This document shows, piece by piece, positions 11,211-22,340 of a stretch of 64,000 nt of DNA. The stretch covers positions 58,508,756-58,572,755 of the forward strand of contig CM060731.1 of assembly GCA_030704615.1 (NCBI GenBank). Reading direction: 5' to 3'. The DNA is from Takakia lepidozioides. Taxonomy: Eukaryota; Streptophyta; Takakiopsida; Takakiales; Takakiaceae. Position 1 is the stretch's first letter; each line of letters opens with the position of its first letter. Made by a program: the position numbers and the translations under genes. The notes beneath the pieces are model-generated. The model worked only from the letters and a program-made list of their open reading frames with translations, was not told the DNA's origin and searched no databases.

Positions 11211-12149
11211 GAACAACGACTCAGGAAAATTTCAGAATGAACAATTATACAAAATGTTTAATTAATAACACACACTACCACCTAATAGGTATTGAACACC
11301 GGCATTTTACCACCTGACAAGAATTGAACACTAAACCTCACACATCTTACTCCTTGCTCTTAATCATCACACTACCTGTTGCTCTCTAAAAACTTTGGAA
11401 CTATTTAATCTGTTATGTGCATTACGAGCGCCTGCAGGCAAGTCATGGGTCCCCACTTGGCTAGGACCTACCACAGTGGACCCGCTTGCCCGGATCTAGC
11501 TGTGGCAGACTGAGCAACGGGTAGACGCGCTCTCACCATTCATAACCTCTCTGTTGCACGTGGGCCCTGCCATAGGCACACGCATGCACATTGAAGACGC
11601 TATTATCTTATAATGAGAAGCTTAGCTTTCATACCTTGCAAATAAATCCAAATTGGCTCATTTCAAGGACTATGGATGCTCCATGACGGCAGCCTAATAA
11701 GGCTATACGAAGTTTGAGGCTGAACGAAATTGAACACATACTTCAAAATTACTAAAAACTTGTCCCTTATCAAGTAATAAAATTGAAAAAAACCACCCCA
11801 CAACCAACGTTAGGTTTTTTTTTTAGATCTTTCATGATTCTCTTTGGTGCAAGGCGTAGTTTTTAGGACATATTTTTTGCGTCACACATCCTTTTTCCAA
11901 ATACTTAAAGTTGCTAGTATGGGGGGTCTCAAATCTCAAGTCTTTTTCCGAAAAAATGGAAAAAAGAAGGAAAAAAAAAACTCTACAGAATAAAGTTTAA
12001 ATAACTCTTAGGCCCCTCTATGTAGATGGGTTAGCTTTCATGGGCGATCCAGTTACGTGGCTTTCAACTTGTAAGGCAGCCTTGTGTCCTTATTACTAAT
12101 AATCATGCTAGGTGTCTTTGCAATACATATCTATGGTGAGATACTCAGT
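11211..12149. other. Unassigned stretch
   Basis: No gene or dispersed repeat is recognised. A- and T-tracts occur at about 11,815 and 11,960. Confidence 0.4.
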
Positions 12150-12290
12150 ATATATACATTGATGTATGGAATAATGCGAGCATAATTGCGTCCCTTGAAA
12201 TGGAAAGGAAGTGTTGGAGTGTGTTGAGCTTGCTGGTTTCTTAACATGTTATCAAACTTTTAAAAATCAACTGTATAACCGGTTGTATAC
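12150..12290. repeat. 141-bp direct repeat, left copy
   Basis: The segment runs from ATATATACATTG to GGTTGTATAC and recurs at 13,113-13,253 with a single difference seen (GGAAAGG against GGACAGG). The two copies abut the hAT-like element exactly on each side. Confidence 0.85.
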
Positions 12291-13112
12291 CAGTGTTGGG
12301 CGGTTACCCGCCTGGCCCCGGGTAACCGCCGGTTCCGGTTATGTGGAACCGGACCAGAACCGGACCCGCCTGTGCAGAACTGGAACCGGAACCGGAACCG
12401 CTCATTGGGGATTGTGTGGGAACCGGAACCGGCGGTTCCAGCTACGACCACATGTGTGGGAACCGGCGGTTCCAGCTCCAAAGCGGTTCCGGTTCTTGGT
12501 TCTTGACCCCTTGGTGGGGCTGGTGGGCCCAGGGAAAAACTTATTTAATGCTCTTAAGCTCCTGAGATCCTGGGTTCAATGCTTGAAGGCCATGAGATTC
12601 TATGTTCAATGCTTCAGCGCCATGAGATCTTGGGTTCAATCTCCAGCTCCATGATATCCTGGCTAAGTTCATTAATAAAATGTTTGAAGATGCCAATACT
12701 TGCCAGGTAGCTGAATAGTACTTTCAACCCATAAAATTTTACCCATTTTCTTCTACCAGTTTATCTAGAGTATTTTTGTTTGTTTTTTTGTGTTAGTGAA
12801 AACTAACAAAATCGTTGGATTTTAGTTCAAATATGTGAATACACTGCTATTTAATCTACCAGACTGATAAAATATTTTAAATCTAATTAAATTAAACAAA
12901 TATATTTTAAAAATAGAACCGGAACCTAACCGGAACCGATGGTTTTTATCAGCAACTAACCGGTAACCGGAACCGCCCCCATGTTTAAAAGTTGGATCCG
13001 GAACCGGCTCAATAAAAAAAAACCGGAACCGGATCCGGAACCGTCTCTTGAAAAAAAAAAAAAAAACCGGAACCGAAGGTTCCTTCACAAATGCAAGAAC
13101 CGCCCAACACTG
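12291..13112. mobile_element. hAT-like non-autonomous element
   Basis: It is bounded by perfect 15-bp terminal inverted repeats, CAGTGTTGGGCGGTT at the left and its reverse complement at the right. CAG...CTG ends are typical of hAT transposons. The 822-bp interior is filled with the words CCGGAACCG and GGTTCCGGTT and has no transposase. Unlike a normal hAT insertion with 8-bp target duplications, the flanks are 141-bp direct repeats; the immediate 8-mers (TTGTATAC and ATATATAC) agree at six positions. Confidence 0.7.
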
Positions 13113-13253
13113 ATATATACATTGATGTATGGAATAATGCGAGCATAATTGCGTCCCTTGAAATGGACAGGAAGTGTTGGAGTGTGTTGAGCTTGCTGGT
13201 TTCTTAACATGTTATCAAACTTTTAAAAATCAACTGTATAACCGGTTGTATAC
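13113..13253. repeat. 141-bp direct repeat, right copy
   Basis: The partner of 12,150-12,290. Beyond it, at 13,406-13,420, lies AACCGCCCGACACTG, a diverged right terminus of the same hAT family. An older related element therefore lies immediately downstream. Confidence 0.85.
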
Positions 13254-13507
13254 CTACCCCTCAGTTATAGTAAGAATGATAACCGGATTTATGGGTACCC
13301 GAAAAAACATGTCACTCTTAACCGCAACGGGCAGGTTATTAGATAGTCAATAAATTGAGTTCCATTGTAACCGCAACCGCCAGGCTGTTAGCAAAACATA
13401 TAAATAACCGCCCGACACTGTTTAGGGAGCGGTAGATTCTGGGAAGGTGTTGCCTCAGCGACGATTTTCCCTTGCGTGTCTCTTCGTGGTGTGTTGACAG
13501 ATAAATC

Positions 13508-13549
<42 letters not shown>
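13508..13549. repeat. (GA)n microsatellite
   Basis: About 21 GA units on the plus strand, some 780 bp upstream of the PLAC8-family start codon. GA tracts are common in plant promoters and 5' leaders, so a regulatory role is possible but not shown. Confidence 0.9.
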
Positions 13550-13551
<2 letters not shown>

Positions 13552-14324
13552 GGAGAGCAGGTAGGCGGAGGGGTAAGAATCTGGATCTGTGCATGCACTC
13601 TTTGGAATGACCTTTGGTATGAAGCTGCGCGGGATGCGTGAGACAAATCCAGGGAGTCGGAGGGACAATGGAGAGACACTTGTGGCTGGAATTGTAAGCG
13701 ACGACGGTATGACCGCATCTGCGTAGTAAGGATAGGGGAGTTTTTGGGTTCGGATCAAACTACATCGCAGGGATATGCACAAGTCGGAACCCGTGGCAGC
13801 TTTTAGGCTTTAACAGATTGGCATGGAAGTGGTCTGTTTTCTCCCATCCTCGTCTTGACAGAAATGCATTGATGTAGTCATTTGAGAAGCAGACTGTCCC
13901 CGATTGATGTGTTCGGGACTGCCCGGGAGGAGATCTTTGTTGGTTCGTTGATTTGGAATCTCCTTGATTCAGCCCCTTTGTTGCTGTCTGCGTACTAGGG
14001 TTAGGCGAGGTGGACGTATCATGCGATGGAAGTTGCGGGGTAGGTTTTGTGTCATCCTGAATCGGTGGTTAGCTCAAACCTTGGTTGCTGGAAGCTGACG
14101 GCCCGAATAACTCATGGGAAGTTGCACAATTTGATCGAGGACTCTGATGGATACATGGCAGTTTTGTGCTTGGAAAATGCGTGGCTGTTAGGGCGAATTG
14201 TTTGAAGGTAAGTGGGCCCTAGAGATTTCGGCCTGAGAAGCTCTCTCTTGCAAAAGAGAGAGAGTGTGCCCAGCAGTCAAGACTAGGTGAGATTATGCTG
14301 TGTGGGCAGATACCAGTTTGAGCA

Positions 14325-16504
14325 ATGACTGTCGAAGATGAAGGGGAAAAGCCTAGTGCCCCGGAGTCTTTCCGCTCGTGGTCTCTGCGAAAGCTGCTAG
14401 CAAGTAGCCGGGAAAGAGTGGAAGTATCTGAAACTTCGTCAGAGGAAATCACAACAAGAGGAAGAAAGATTAGAAGGACAGGAGGAGGGAGCCATTCCCC
14501 CTCACCTGTGTCTCCAATTGCAGGGAGCTTCATCACGCCTGTCAAAGCTATTCTCGCTCCATCGCAGACCTTCAGCCGTTTGAAAGAGGAAAGGGAGCAG
14601 TTGTCCCGGCAGACACCGTCTCCTAAAGAATCAACCTTGCGAGATGGGATCACACTGCCTTTAGTAGGAGAGATAAAGTGGGAGACAGTCACGCACTTGG
14701 TCAAAGACTGGCTTCGGAACCCCAAGAACTTAGCACTTCTGCTATGGGGATTTGCAGTAGGGGTGTCGGGTGCCATCCTTTTCATGGTTATGGTTGGGAT
14801 GTTGAATGGGGTTCTTCCCAAAAAGGCCGACAGAGATTTGTGGTTTGAAATATCAAACCAGATACTGAATGCTCTCTTCACTCTCATGGTCCTCTATCTG
14901 CATCCCACAAGAATTCTTCACCTTGTGTGGTTGATTCGGTGGCGACCTGAAGATATCGTCAAGCTTCGCAATGTGTATTGCAAGGGTGGCATGCGGAAGC
15001 CTCAAGAATGGGCTCACATGCTTGTGGTCGTTTTCCTACTGCACTTGAACTGTTTCTCTCAGTACGCCCTTTGTGGTTTGAACTGGGGCTACAGAAGAGC
15101 AAATCGGCCAGCAATTGGGGTAGGCATTTGTCTAGCTTCCGCCATTGGGGCTGCAGCAGCAGCTGGGATTTACAACACCCTGAGTCCTCTTGGGAGGGAC
15201 TTTGTAGCAGAAGATGGTGAGGGTGAGCATGATGAAAGTATTGACCAATTAGAGAAGGGTCATTGCAGAAATCCACCATCATTGTTTCACTTGTCACGAA
15301 CTTATAGGCTACTGGAGAGGAGGCTGTCTTTTGCATCAAGGGAGGGAAAACTTGTCGAGGATCCCCAGTGGCAAGGGGGCCTTTTCGGCTGCTGCGAAGA
15401 TGCCACAATTTCTTGTGTCTCAACTGGTTGCTTTGTTTGTGTACTGGGATGGAATTTGGACCGGCTGGGGTTCGGCAATCGTTTCGTGCATATCATCACT
15501 TTTCTTCTCTTGTGCTCTGCCCCATATTTCGTTTTTGATCTGGCAGCAATCAACGTAAACAACAAGTATGATTTCTCAACCTGAAGTTTTGCTCTATACA
15601 TACAGGGTGCTAATACTCATCCTCATAATCCCTAGCTATCAGTTACACAGCATAACACATAAGGAAGTAAAGTCCCGACAAGATCACAAACAGAAGCACG
15701 GGGTGTGGAATTGTGAGGAGAGGAGGGGTAGAAAGGTAAATACAATTCTACAATGGCACAGAGGGGTCTATATATGCAACTGCTGATGATTTGATCAGCT
15801 GTTTGTGTTCTTTAAGCAGGCTGTCTGTGGTCATCTCCATGAACTGTTATGATAGAGGTTAGGTTGATAGGACCCGCTTCTATCTTCTTCAAAAGAGCAA
15901 TGGAACCCCTGCAAAACTGAACATTGTCTGGGCATCACTCACATGCTTGGGAAGGGTGCAAGCTTCTGAGAGGGTGGGGACACGGTCGTAATGTAGATGA
16001 TGTTATGGACCAGCTGCTGTGTGCTGACGTGGGGTAACTTTTGGCAGGTATGTGCGACATAGCTTGGGTTATGCTGGCATCGTCTTGAGTGTCTTTGGGT
16101 TACTCTATGGGGGCTTTTGGCGGATTCGAATGAGAGAGAGGTACAAACTGCCTGCCCAAAAATGGTGCTGTGGGCAGCCCAACATGACAGATTGCACACA
16201 GTGGCTTTTCTGCGGCATATGCTCTCTTTGCCAAGAAGTTCGCACCGCAGAGGCTTTTGACATCCGCGATGATAAATTCTATGTCAGGACTAAAGGTGTT
16301 AACACGCCCGGGCAGAGTTCGCCAGAGAGAAATTTGGGAGACGATGTGACACATGTCCCCGCATCCACAATCCAACCCCTCCCCATTTCTGCTATGCTAC
16401 CAATCAAAGAAAGTGAGTTGGTTGCAATGAAAGAGACAGTGTTGGTACCCCCAGCTCCTCAGATCCTCAACCATGTTGAGGAAGAGGATCTTTCTACAGG
16501 GTAA
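14325..16504 (+). CDS. PLAC8-family multi-pass membrane protein
   Basis: Two exons: 14,325-15,565 and 16,048-16,504. The intron opens with GTATGA and closes with TTGGCAG. Joining restores a lysine codon and gives 565 residues. The N-terminal ~130 residues are polar and serine/arginine-rich. Hydrophobic segments follow at about residues 139-165, 185-205, 228-248 and 265-285. The PLAC8 cysteine motif (GLFGCCEDATISC, then CFVC) is near residues 350-370, then another membrane segment. Exon 2 completes the domain with a hydrophobic stretch (VLSVFGLLYGGFW), then KWCCGQPNMTDCTQWLFC and a conserved LCQEVRTAEAFD. Plant PLAC8 proteins of this long type are membrane proteins with few tested functions; smaller relatives act in cell-size control and metal transport. 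The start was chosen as the first ATG of the long frame. A leader intron (GTAAGT at about 14,207) is possible. No frameshifts are seen. Confidence 0.88.
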
Positions 16505-18003
16505 TGTAACATAATTTCAGAACATTGATAGTATCTGGTTAGGAGGTGCACATTGCGGAGGCTTCAAACATTTGAGAGAGTGGCCTCCACTAAGGGGGAT
16601 TGTAGCAGGTTTTCAGAATATGTATTCTTATTGCATCTAGTTTTTTATGCGGGGTCCCTACTTACTCTCCTTCAACCCTGACACAGATGAGGAAGTATTA
16701 AGGCTGGATGTTATCTGTAGAGGTCCGTAGGAGTAATATTTTGTCACTGCAAAATTTTGTGGGTGACTTACTGTTTGTGGAGGGTCAGCATTGAGGATGA
16801 AAGGATCAGTTGTCTCAGTGATCAGACAAGTTTCTTGTTCGAGTATGTTACAGCTTCGACAGGTTACTTGGAGGCACATGGAAGGAGGTCTCTGAAATTG
16901 GGAACTCTGCCCTTGTGTTCTTGAATTTGCAACATGTGTGGTGTAGAGCCTAAACCGCTTCAACCTTTTACACCACTGCTTGACAGCAGAAGGTTCTAGG
17001 AAGGTTCATGAGACGATGTTTACCGTAGCTTTGTGGCCATAGACTCCATGCCCACAGAACAGGAGAGGGAGAGAGGCATGTACTTTCTTAGACTCCGCCT
17101 CCAGTAGTCTTGCTTGTATTTTTTAAAGCAGAATTCTACTTCTATCTTAAAGCTTTGTTGGGAGTTGGGGAGTCAAATGTGATCATTTACTGCTACTCGA
17201 AAGTAACCACCTTTCCCTTTACTGTACAATCTATCAATTATAGTATTCATTAAATAAAATCAGTCTCCTATGACCTCAAGTTGGTGGGTGGTGTGACAGG
17301 AATTTAGATGTAGTAATTGAAGCGCAAGAATACTAACATACTTGCTGGAGACTTCGAGTGGGTGACCGCCAAGGTTCCAAATCATAGAGACTGTAGGGTT
17401 GTTGGTGTTGAGCTGTTTTAATCACCAACATCGGAAGAGATGAAATTGGTATGTGTGTGAGATTGTTGCCAGTTGGTGACAAGAAGTGTTTTTGGAATGC
17501 ATTACACTCACCTGTGGCCTCTTGCCAACTGGGTTAAGTGTAGCTGTCCATCACTTGTATTGGCGCAAAGTCAGGTTCATAAGCTTTCTGCAGTTGTGAG
17601 ATTGTCAACACCCTGTGTGTGTTACACCCCCCTGCCTGAGCATTTTGCTCTGAAATCTTGGACATCAATGGCCCCACAAATTGACCCACAAAAATGAAAC
17701 TTTGGGGAAAGCGAAATTTTATCCATATCGATCCATCACTAAAGTTCGTTTGATGTTCAGCAAATTTACAAAGAGCCTCTTGGCCTTTGGGACACCACTT
17801 CTCAAGGATCGAAGTTTGGCATGCGACCCAACCACTACCCAGTAGACACTAACTTTCTGTATGCATATCCGACTGCTCCGTATGTGAATGCGTCAGAGCG
17901 AGTGTTGTGCATTGCAAAAGGCAATGCTCGATTGACTCTACCCTTCCTTCCTGACAACATCTACTTACAGTGATAGTGCCTCTTGGAACTCCAACCATTG
18001 TCC
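16505..18003. other. 3' flank of the PLAC8-family gene and intergenic DNA
   Basis: The probable 3' untranslated region follows the stop at 16,504. Beyond it there is no recognisable gene or repeat up to the copia LTR at 18,004. Confidence 0.5.
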
Positions 18004-18357
18004 TGTTGGAATTCCAGTTCCTGTCCAGATCAAGTTGATTAATTAGCTGATGCACTGGCTAATGTTGCTTAGCCATGATCATAAGGATTAAGTAACGATC
18101 ATAAGGATTAAGTAACGGCAGGAAATCCACCACTATGTCGACGAGGGCAGGGCTCTCCACGTGATAATTACTTAGACGATTTTTCCTACGTTGAAAGCAT
18201 CATGGCCAGTAGAGGAACCTAGGTATTATAAGATCAGGCTCAGACTGTACTTATCGTGGTGACAGTTGAGCGATCAGACTGATAGATGCATAGCAGAGAC
18301 ACACAGCTTGTTGTTGATGTTCATCGAGTCTTCACACTTAGTGTGTGTGAAAGTTCA
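18004..18357 (+). repeat. Copia 5' LTR (internally deleted)
   Basis: It starts TGTTGGAATTCC and ends AGTTCA. It matches the 3' LTR but is 254 bp shorter. It lacks the block containing GGGCCGCTTTACACTAGGG and carries a short tandem duplication (ATCATAAGGATTAAGTAACG) near 18,078-18,117. The sequence just downstream (CATAGTCTTAAGTAGCTC) is not an obvious tRNA 3'-end primer site. Confidence 0.85.
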
Positions 18358-18378
18358 CATAGTCTTAAGTAGCTCAGT

Positions 18379-19192
18379 GTCAATGGAAGTCCCTAAGATT
18401 GAAGCTTTGAAGAACACGAACTTCCACGATTGGAAGTTTCGTATGTGTCTGGTTCTAAAGAAACTCTAGCTTTGGTCTGTTGTCAATGGAGATGAGAGTC
18501 GTCCAGAAGTATCTCCTAAGAATTGGGATACAAAGGACCAGCTCTAGGGGATATGTAGAGATTTGTCTTAGCATCTCTCCAACTGTTCTTGGACTTGTGA
18601 GAGGGAAAGACACGAGTAAAGAGACTTGGGATGCATTGGAAAGCAGATATGAAAGGAAGAATGTGCCAAATGAGTTGTATCTGAAGAAGCAGTTTTATAC
18701 CTAGTGAAAATGTCACCTACAGAGAGCATGGGTGATCACATTCTCAATTTGAAAGTCATAGCTGAAAGACTATCAGCTATTGGATCATATGTAGTTGATA
18801 AAGAATTGGTTGTCGCCTTGTTGATCAGTCTTCCATCCAGTTATGAGAACATTGTGGTCAATCTTGAATCTCATGAGCAAGGGCTTAGCTCTGAGTTTGT
18901 CATCAACAGATTGCTACAAGAAGAGAGGAGAAGAAATGAGAGACAAGAGGGTGACAATTCAGTTGAGAGTGTCTTGTGGAGTAAGGAGACACGTGCATGC
19001 TATTATTGCGGTAAGAAAGGTCATTTGGCCAAGATCTGCAGGAAGCAGAAAGCAGATCAGCAAGCTAGAAAGAAGAAAACTGATGGATGCATTTCAGGGG
19101 AGAAAGAAGACTCTGCAAATGTAGCGGACGAGTGCGACTACCTTCTAGCTGCTGATTGCGACAGAAACTCAGGCGCGATGATTGGTTCCTAG
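18379..19192 (+). pseudogene. Copia gag with zinc knuckle
   Basis: The frame opens MEVPKIEALKNTNFHDWKF, typical of copia Gag starts. It passes stops near 18,467 and 18,535 and a frame change near 18,704. It then runs through a UBN2/Retrotran_gag-like helical region (KEIVVAL-type LVVALLISLPSSYENIV at about 18,808) to the CCHC knuckle CYYCGKKGHLAKIC at about 18,999. Gag would form the particle and bind element RNA. It is broken by at least two stops and a shift. Confidence 0.8.
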
Positions 19193-19575
19193 ACACGGGA
19201 GCAACCAATCACATGTGTGGGAGACTAGAGTTGTTTAAATCATTGACCGATGTCAAACCAAGGCAAATTGTCATGGGCAACAATACGAGTGTGATCTCAT
19301 CAAAGGAAGGAGATGTGGTTTTGGGATGTGTTGCAGGAGTCAACTACACCTTGACCGATGTATGTGCCAAAAACCAGTAAGAACTTGATCTCTGTAAGCT
19401 CACTCACAGGCAAAGGTTTCGTGGTCAACTTTGGCCACACAGAATGTCAGATAGGTCAAGTAATCTGTAGGGCAATACAAGAGAGCAAGTTGTATAAGGT
19501 CCTTCGTCTATTGAGGAACATAGACTCTACTGCATTGGTAGGTTTGGTCCCAGAAGACTCTAACGGGTTGAGTTT
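19156..19575 (+). pseudogene. Copia aspartic protease
   Basis: WFLDTGATNHMCG at about 19,185 carries the DTGA active-site triad and the TNHM sequence characteristic of plant copia proteases. A downstream flap-like YVPKTSKNLISVSSLTGKGF lies at about 19,358 in a second frame. The segment ends where a small inverted-repeat element has inserted at 19,576. Confidence 0.8.
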
Positions 19576-20051
19576 TCCATGAGCAGTGAGCAGGTTTTGC
19601 GGAGCAGTGCCGAACTTAAGGGAATATTCATGGAATATATGAAATATCCAAAGAATATTCTCCTGAATCAGTGCCGAGCCTATGTGGAGGAATATTTTGT
19701 GAAAGAATATTCTTCCGAACCTGTTCCGAGCCTATGCCGAACCAGTTCGGACCACTTTCGAACCTATGGCACTGTTCGGCGCCGAACTGTGCCGGCACCT
19801 ACGTTTTCTAGAAAACAGTTTTTTTTTTTTTTTTTCCCCTTAAATGTTTTTTTTAGTGTATGAAATGGTGTTCGGTGCCGAACCTTCAACATTTGAGCGG
19901 TCATATACAACATAAATTTAGTAAAAATCTCATTTGGAATCCAAAATGGGAATATTCTATAAACCGAACCTATCCTGAACTTGGAAGTGGTTCGGCAAAC
20001 AAGTCCGAGCGGTTCGATGACGTTCGGCAAAACGTGCTCACTGCTCATGGA
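19576..20051. mobile_element. MITE-like insertion in copia pol
   Basis: It is bounded by TCCATGAGCAGTGAGCA and the reverse complement TGCTCACTGCTCATGGA, with the match continuing into GTTTTGC. The 476-bp interior is rich in CCGAAC/GTTCGG words and a T-tract, and has no coding region. It separates the copia protease from the integrase start. The flanks share only a few Ts, so the target duplication is unclear. Confidence 0.65.
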
Positions 20052-20394
20052 TTTTCAGCCCCCGTGACGCGCACGAGGGTTGTAGGAACTCGTAAGTTTC
20101 TGGGTCAGTTGTTTGGAGGGGAAACAACATAAAACGCTGTTGCCTAGCAAGCCTAAAAGTCAGGAACGTGACACTTTGGGACTGATTCACACATATGTGT
20201 GTGGTCCTATGATGTCACCAAGTATTGGAGGGGGGAGGTACTTTGTATCTTTAACAGATGACAAGATACGGAAAAGCTTTACGTACATAATGATGGAAAA
20301 ATCAGAAGGCTCAACAAGTTGTAGCAGTTCATCGCAGACCTTAGATTATCTGGTATATGCATGTGGGTTGCACATCAAAAAACTCTTCGGATGA
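20052..20394 (+). pseudogene. Copia integrase, N-terminal part
   Basis: After a short pre-integrase remnant, the frame gives LIHTYVCGPMMSPSIGGGRY followed by FVSLTDD, the first catalytic aspartate region and second strand of the copia integrase core. It loses homology at about 20,394, where the sequence switches to the opposite strand. Confidence 0.7.
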
Positions 20395-20715
20395 CTAATA
20401 TCATGTTTTCGGGAGTTCCAAGCTTCACTCGGTGTCTTACTGCTCAAGGCCGTTGTTGGACTCAAAATTTCATAGGTAGGTTGCACTGTTGAGCGCCTCA
20501 GTCCAATACTCCTTGCCGAGGCCTGATTGTGCCAACATGCTTCTCGTTTTCTCCAACAACGTCATGTTGGGCCGCTCAGCAACACCGTTCTGTTAAGGAC
20601 TGTTTCTTGCACTAAGCTGCAACTTGATACCTTTCTGTGCCAGAAACACCTTCATAGCCTAGTTAACATACTCTCCTCCTCCGACCTTATGATTTTTGAC
20701 TTTTAAGTCAAGTTC
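20395..20715 (-). pseudogene. Copia integrase, inverted fragment
   Basis: Read on the minus strand, the segment gives KVFLAQKGIKLQL, then QNGVAER and TLLEKTRSMLAQSGLGKEYW. This is the catalytic-glutamate half of a copia integrase (QNGVAE motif). It begins roughly where the plus-strand integrase stops, so the junction at about 20,395 looks like an inversion breakpoint within one element or a head-to-head second copy. Confidence 0.65.
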
Positions 20716-20749
20716 CATATTAGTGGTATCTAAAAAAGTTACTATTTTT

Positions 20750-22340
20750 TAAATCAAGCGACCACCCATATTGGCGGTCGCTTGTAATTTAATATTTTGT
20801 TAAATTAAGCGACCACCTATATTGGCGGTTGCTGGCAATTTATGAAGTTTTAAATGAAGCGACCGCCCATATTGGCGGTCGCTCGCAATTTACTATATTT
20901 TAAATTAAGTGACGGCCTATATTGGCGGTCGCTTGAAAATTATTATTTTTAAAAATTAAGCGACCGCCCAGATTGGCAGTCGCTCGTAGTTTAAAAATAT
21001 TTAAAAAAATGCAGCGACCGCCATTCGCAGGCCGTCGCATATTCTTATTTTTATTCTAAAATTAAGCGACCGCCGTTTGGCGGTCGCTTCTTTAAATTTT
21101 TTTTAAAAATACAGCGACCGCCATTGTTTTATTTTTGTAAATTTAGCGGCCGCCATTTAGCGGCAATTGCTCTTTTTTTGAAAAACTTTAAATGAAGCGA
21201 CTGCAACTACGGCAGTCGCTCTTGTTTAAAAAATATATAAAGCAACCGCCAATACGGCGGTCGCTCTTTTTCGGTTTTCAAAATAATGAAGCGACCGCCA
21301 ATACGGCTGTCGCTGTTTTTTTTTTTTTTTTTTAATGAAGCGACCGCCCCTACGATGGTCGCTCATTTTCGTTTATTAATTTTAGAAATGAAGCGACCGC
21401 TATATGGGGGTCGCTCTTTTTTTCTTTTTTAGAAAACTGAAACGACCGCCAATACGGCGGTCGCTCCTTTAAGTTTTTTTATGATTTTTATTTTCCAAAA
21501 AAAAAAAAGTCAAATTTTAGAATAAGTTTTTTTTAATTTTAAAAAAAATGAAGCGACTTCGCTTTTTAAGAAAGTGAAGCGACCACCAATACAGCGGTAG
21601 CTCCTTTAATTTATTTTTTAAATTATAAATTATTTGTTTTTAATGAATAAGTTTTTATTTCTTAAAAAAATCAAGCGACCGCTTGATGGCGGTAGCTCTT
21701 TTTCGCTTTTTAAGAAACTGAAGCGATTATTGGCGGTCGCTCCTATAAGTTTTTTTCAAGAAAATAATAATAAATTTTTAGTATTTAAAAAATGAAAAAA
21801 ATGAATCGACCGCCCTATGGCAGTCGCTCTTTTTCGATTTTTTAAAAAACGAAGTGACCGCCACTACGGCGGCCGATCCTTTAAAGTTTTTTTTAAAAAA
21901 AATAAAATAAAATAAATTTAATTGTTTTTATTTTTAAAAAAACAAAAAACAAACTGGAGGGACCGCCATACGGCGGTCGCTCTTCTTTGCTTTTTAAGAA
22001 ACTGAAGCGACCGCCAATTTGGCGGTCGCTCATTTACGGTTTTTTTTGCAATTTCTTTAATTTATATATATAATTTAAAATGAAGCGACCGCCACTACGG
22101 CGGTCACTCTGTTAAGTTTTTCTGTAAAGTGAAGCGACCGCCCTATGGCGGTCGTTCTTTTTTGTTTTTATTAAATGAAGTGACCGCCAATACGGCGGTC
22201 GCTCTTTTAGATATTTTTTTAAATGAAACGACCACCATATGGTGATCGTTCTTTTTTATATTTATAAAAAATGATGCGACCGCCCAATGGCGATCGCTCT
22301 TTTTTGTTTTTTTTTTAATGAAGCAACCGCCTATACGACA
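20750..22340. repeat. Hairpin-unit array 1 (GCGACCGCC...GGCGGTCGC)
   Basis: About 28 units spaced at roughly 50 bp. Each is a short palindrome AGCGACCGCC, 5-8 variable bases, GGCGGTCGCT, joined by T- or A-rich spacers. The central bases (AATAC, ACTAC, CTAT, ATAT) vary while the arms stay conserved. A sister array lies at 28,973-30,220. Such arrays resemble subterminal repeats of CACTA elements, but no CACTA terminus is seen beside it. Confidence 0.85.

Noticed and set aside
13383-13782. Serine/leucine-repeat open frames near 13.5 kb
   Set aside because: They are created by the GA microsatellite read on the minus strand.
14219-14887. 222-codon minus-strand frame opposite the PLAC8 gene exon 1
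   Set aside because: It overlaps a spliced gene with clear domain content on the plus strand and has no recognisable motif of its own.
15566-16047. A stop after exon 1 giving a shorter PLAC8 protein ending at 15,584
   Set aside because: A donor at 15,566 and acceptor at 16,047 restore the frame into the conserved second half of the PLAC8 domain, so the stop is intronic.
20750-22340. Resemblance of the hairpin array to a CRISPR array
   Set aside because: Repeats are degenerate, spacers are low-complexity AT runs rather than unique sequences, there are no cas genes and the genome is eukaryotic.
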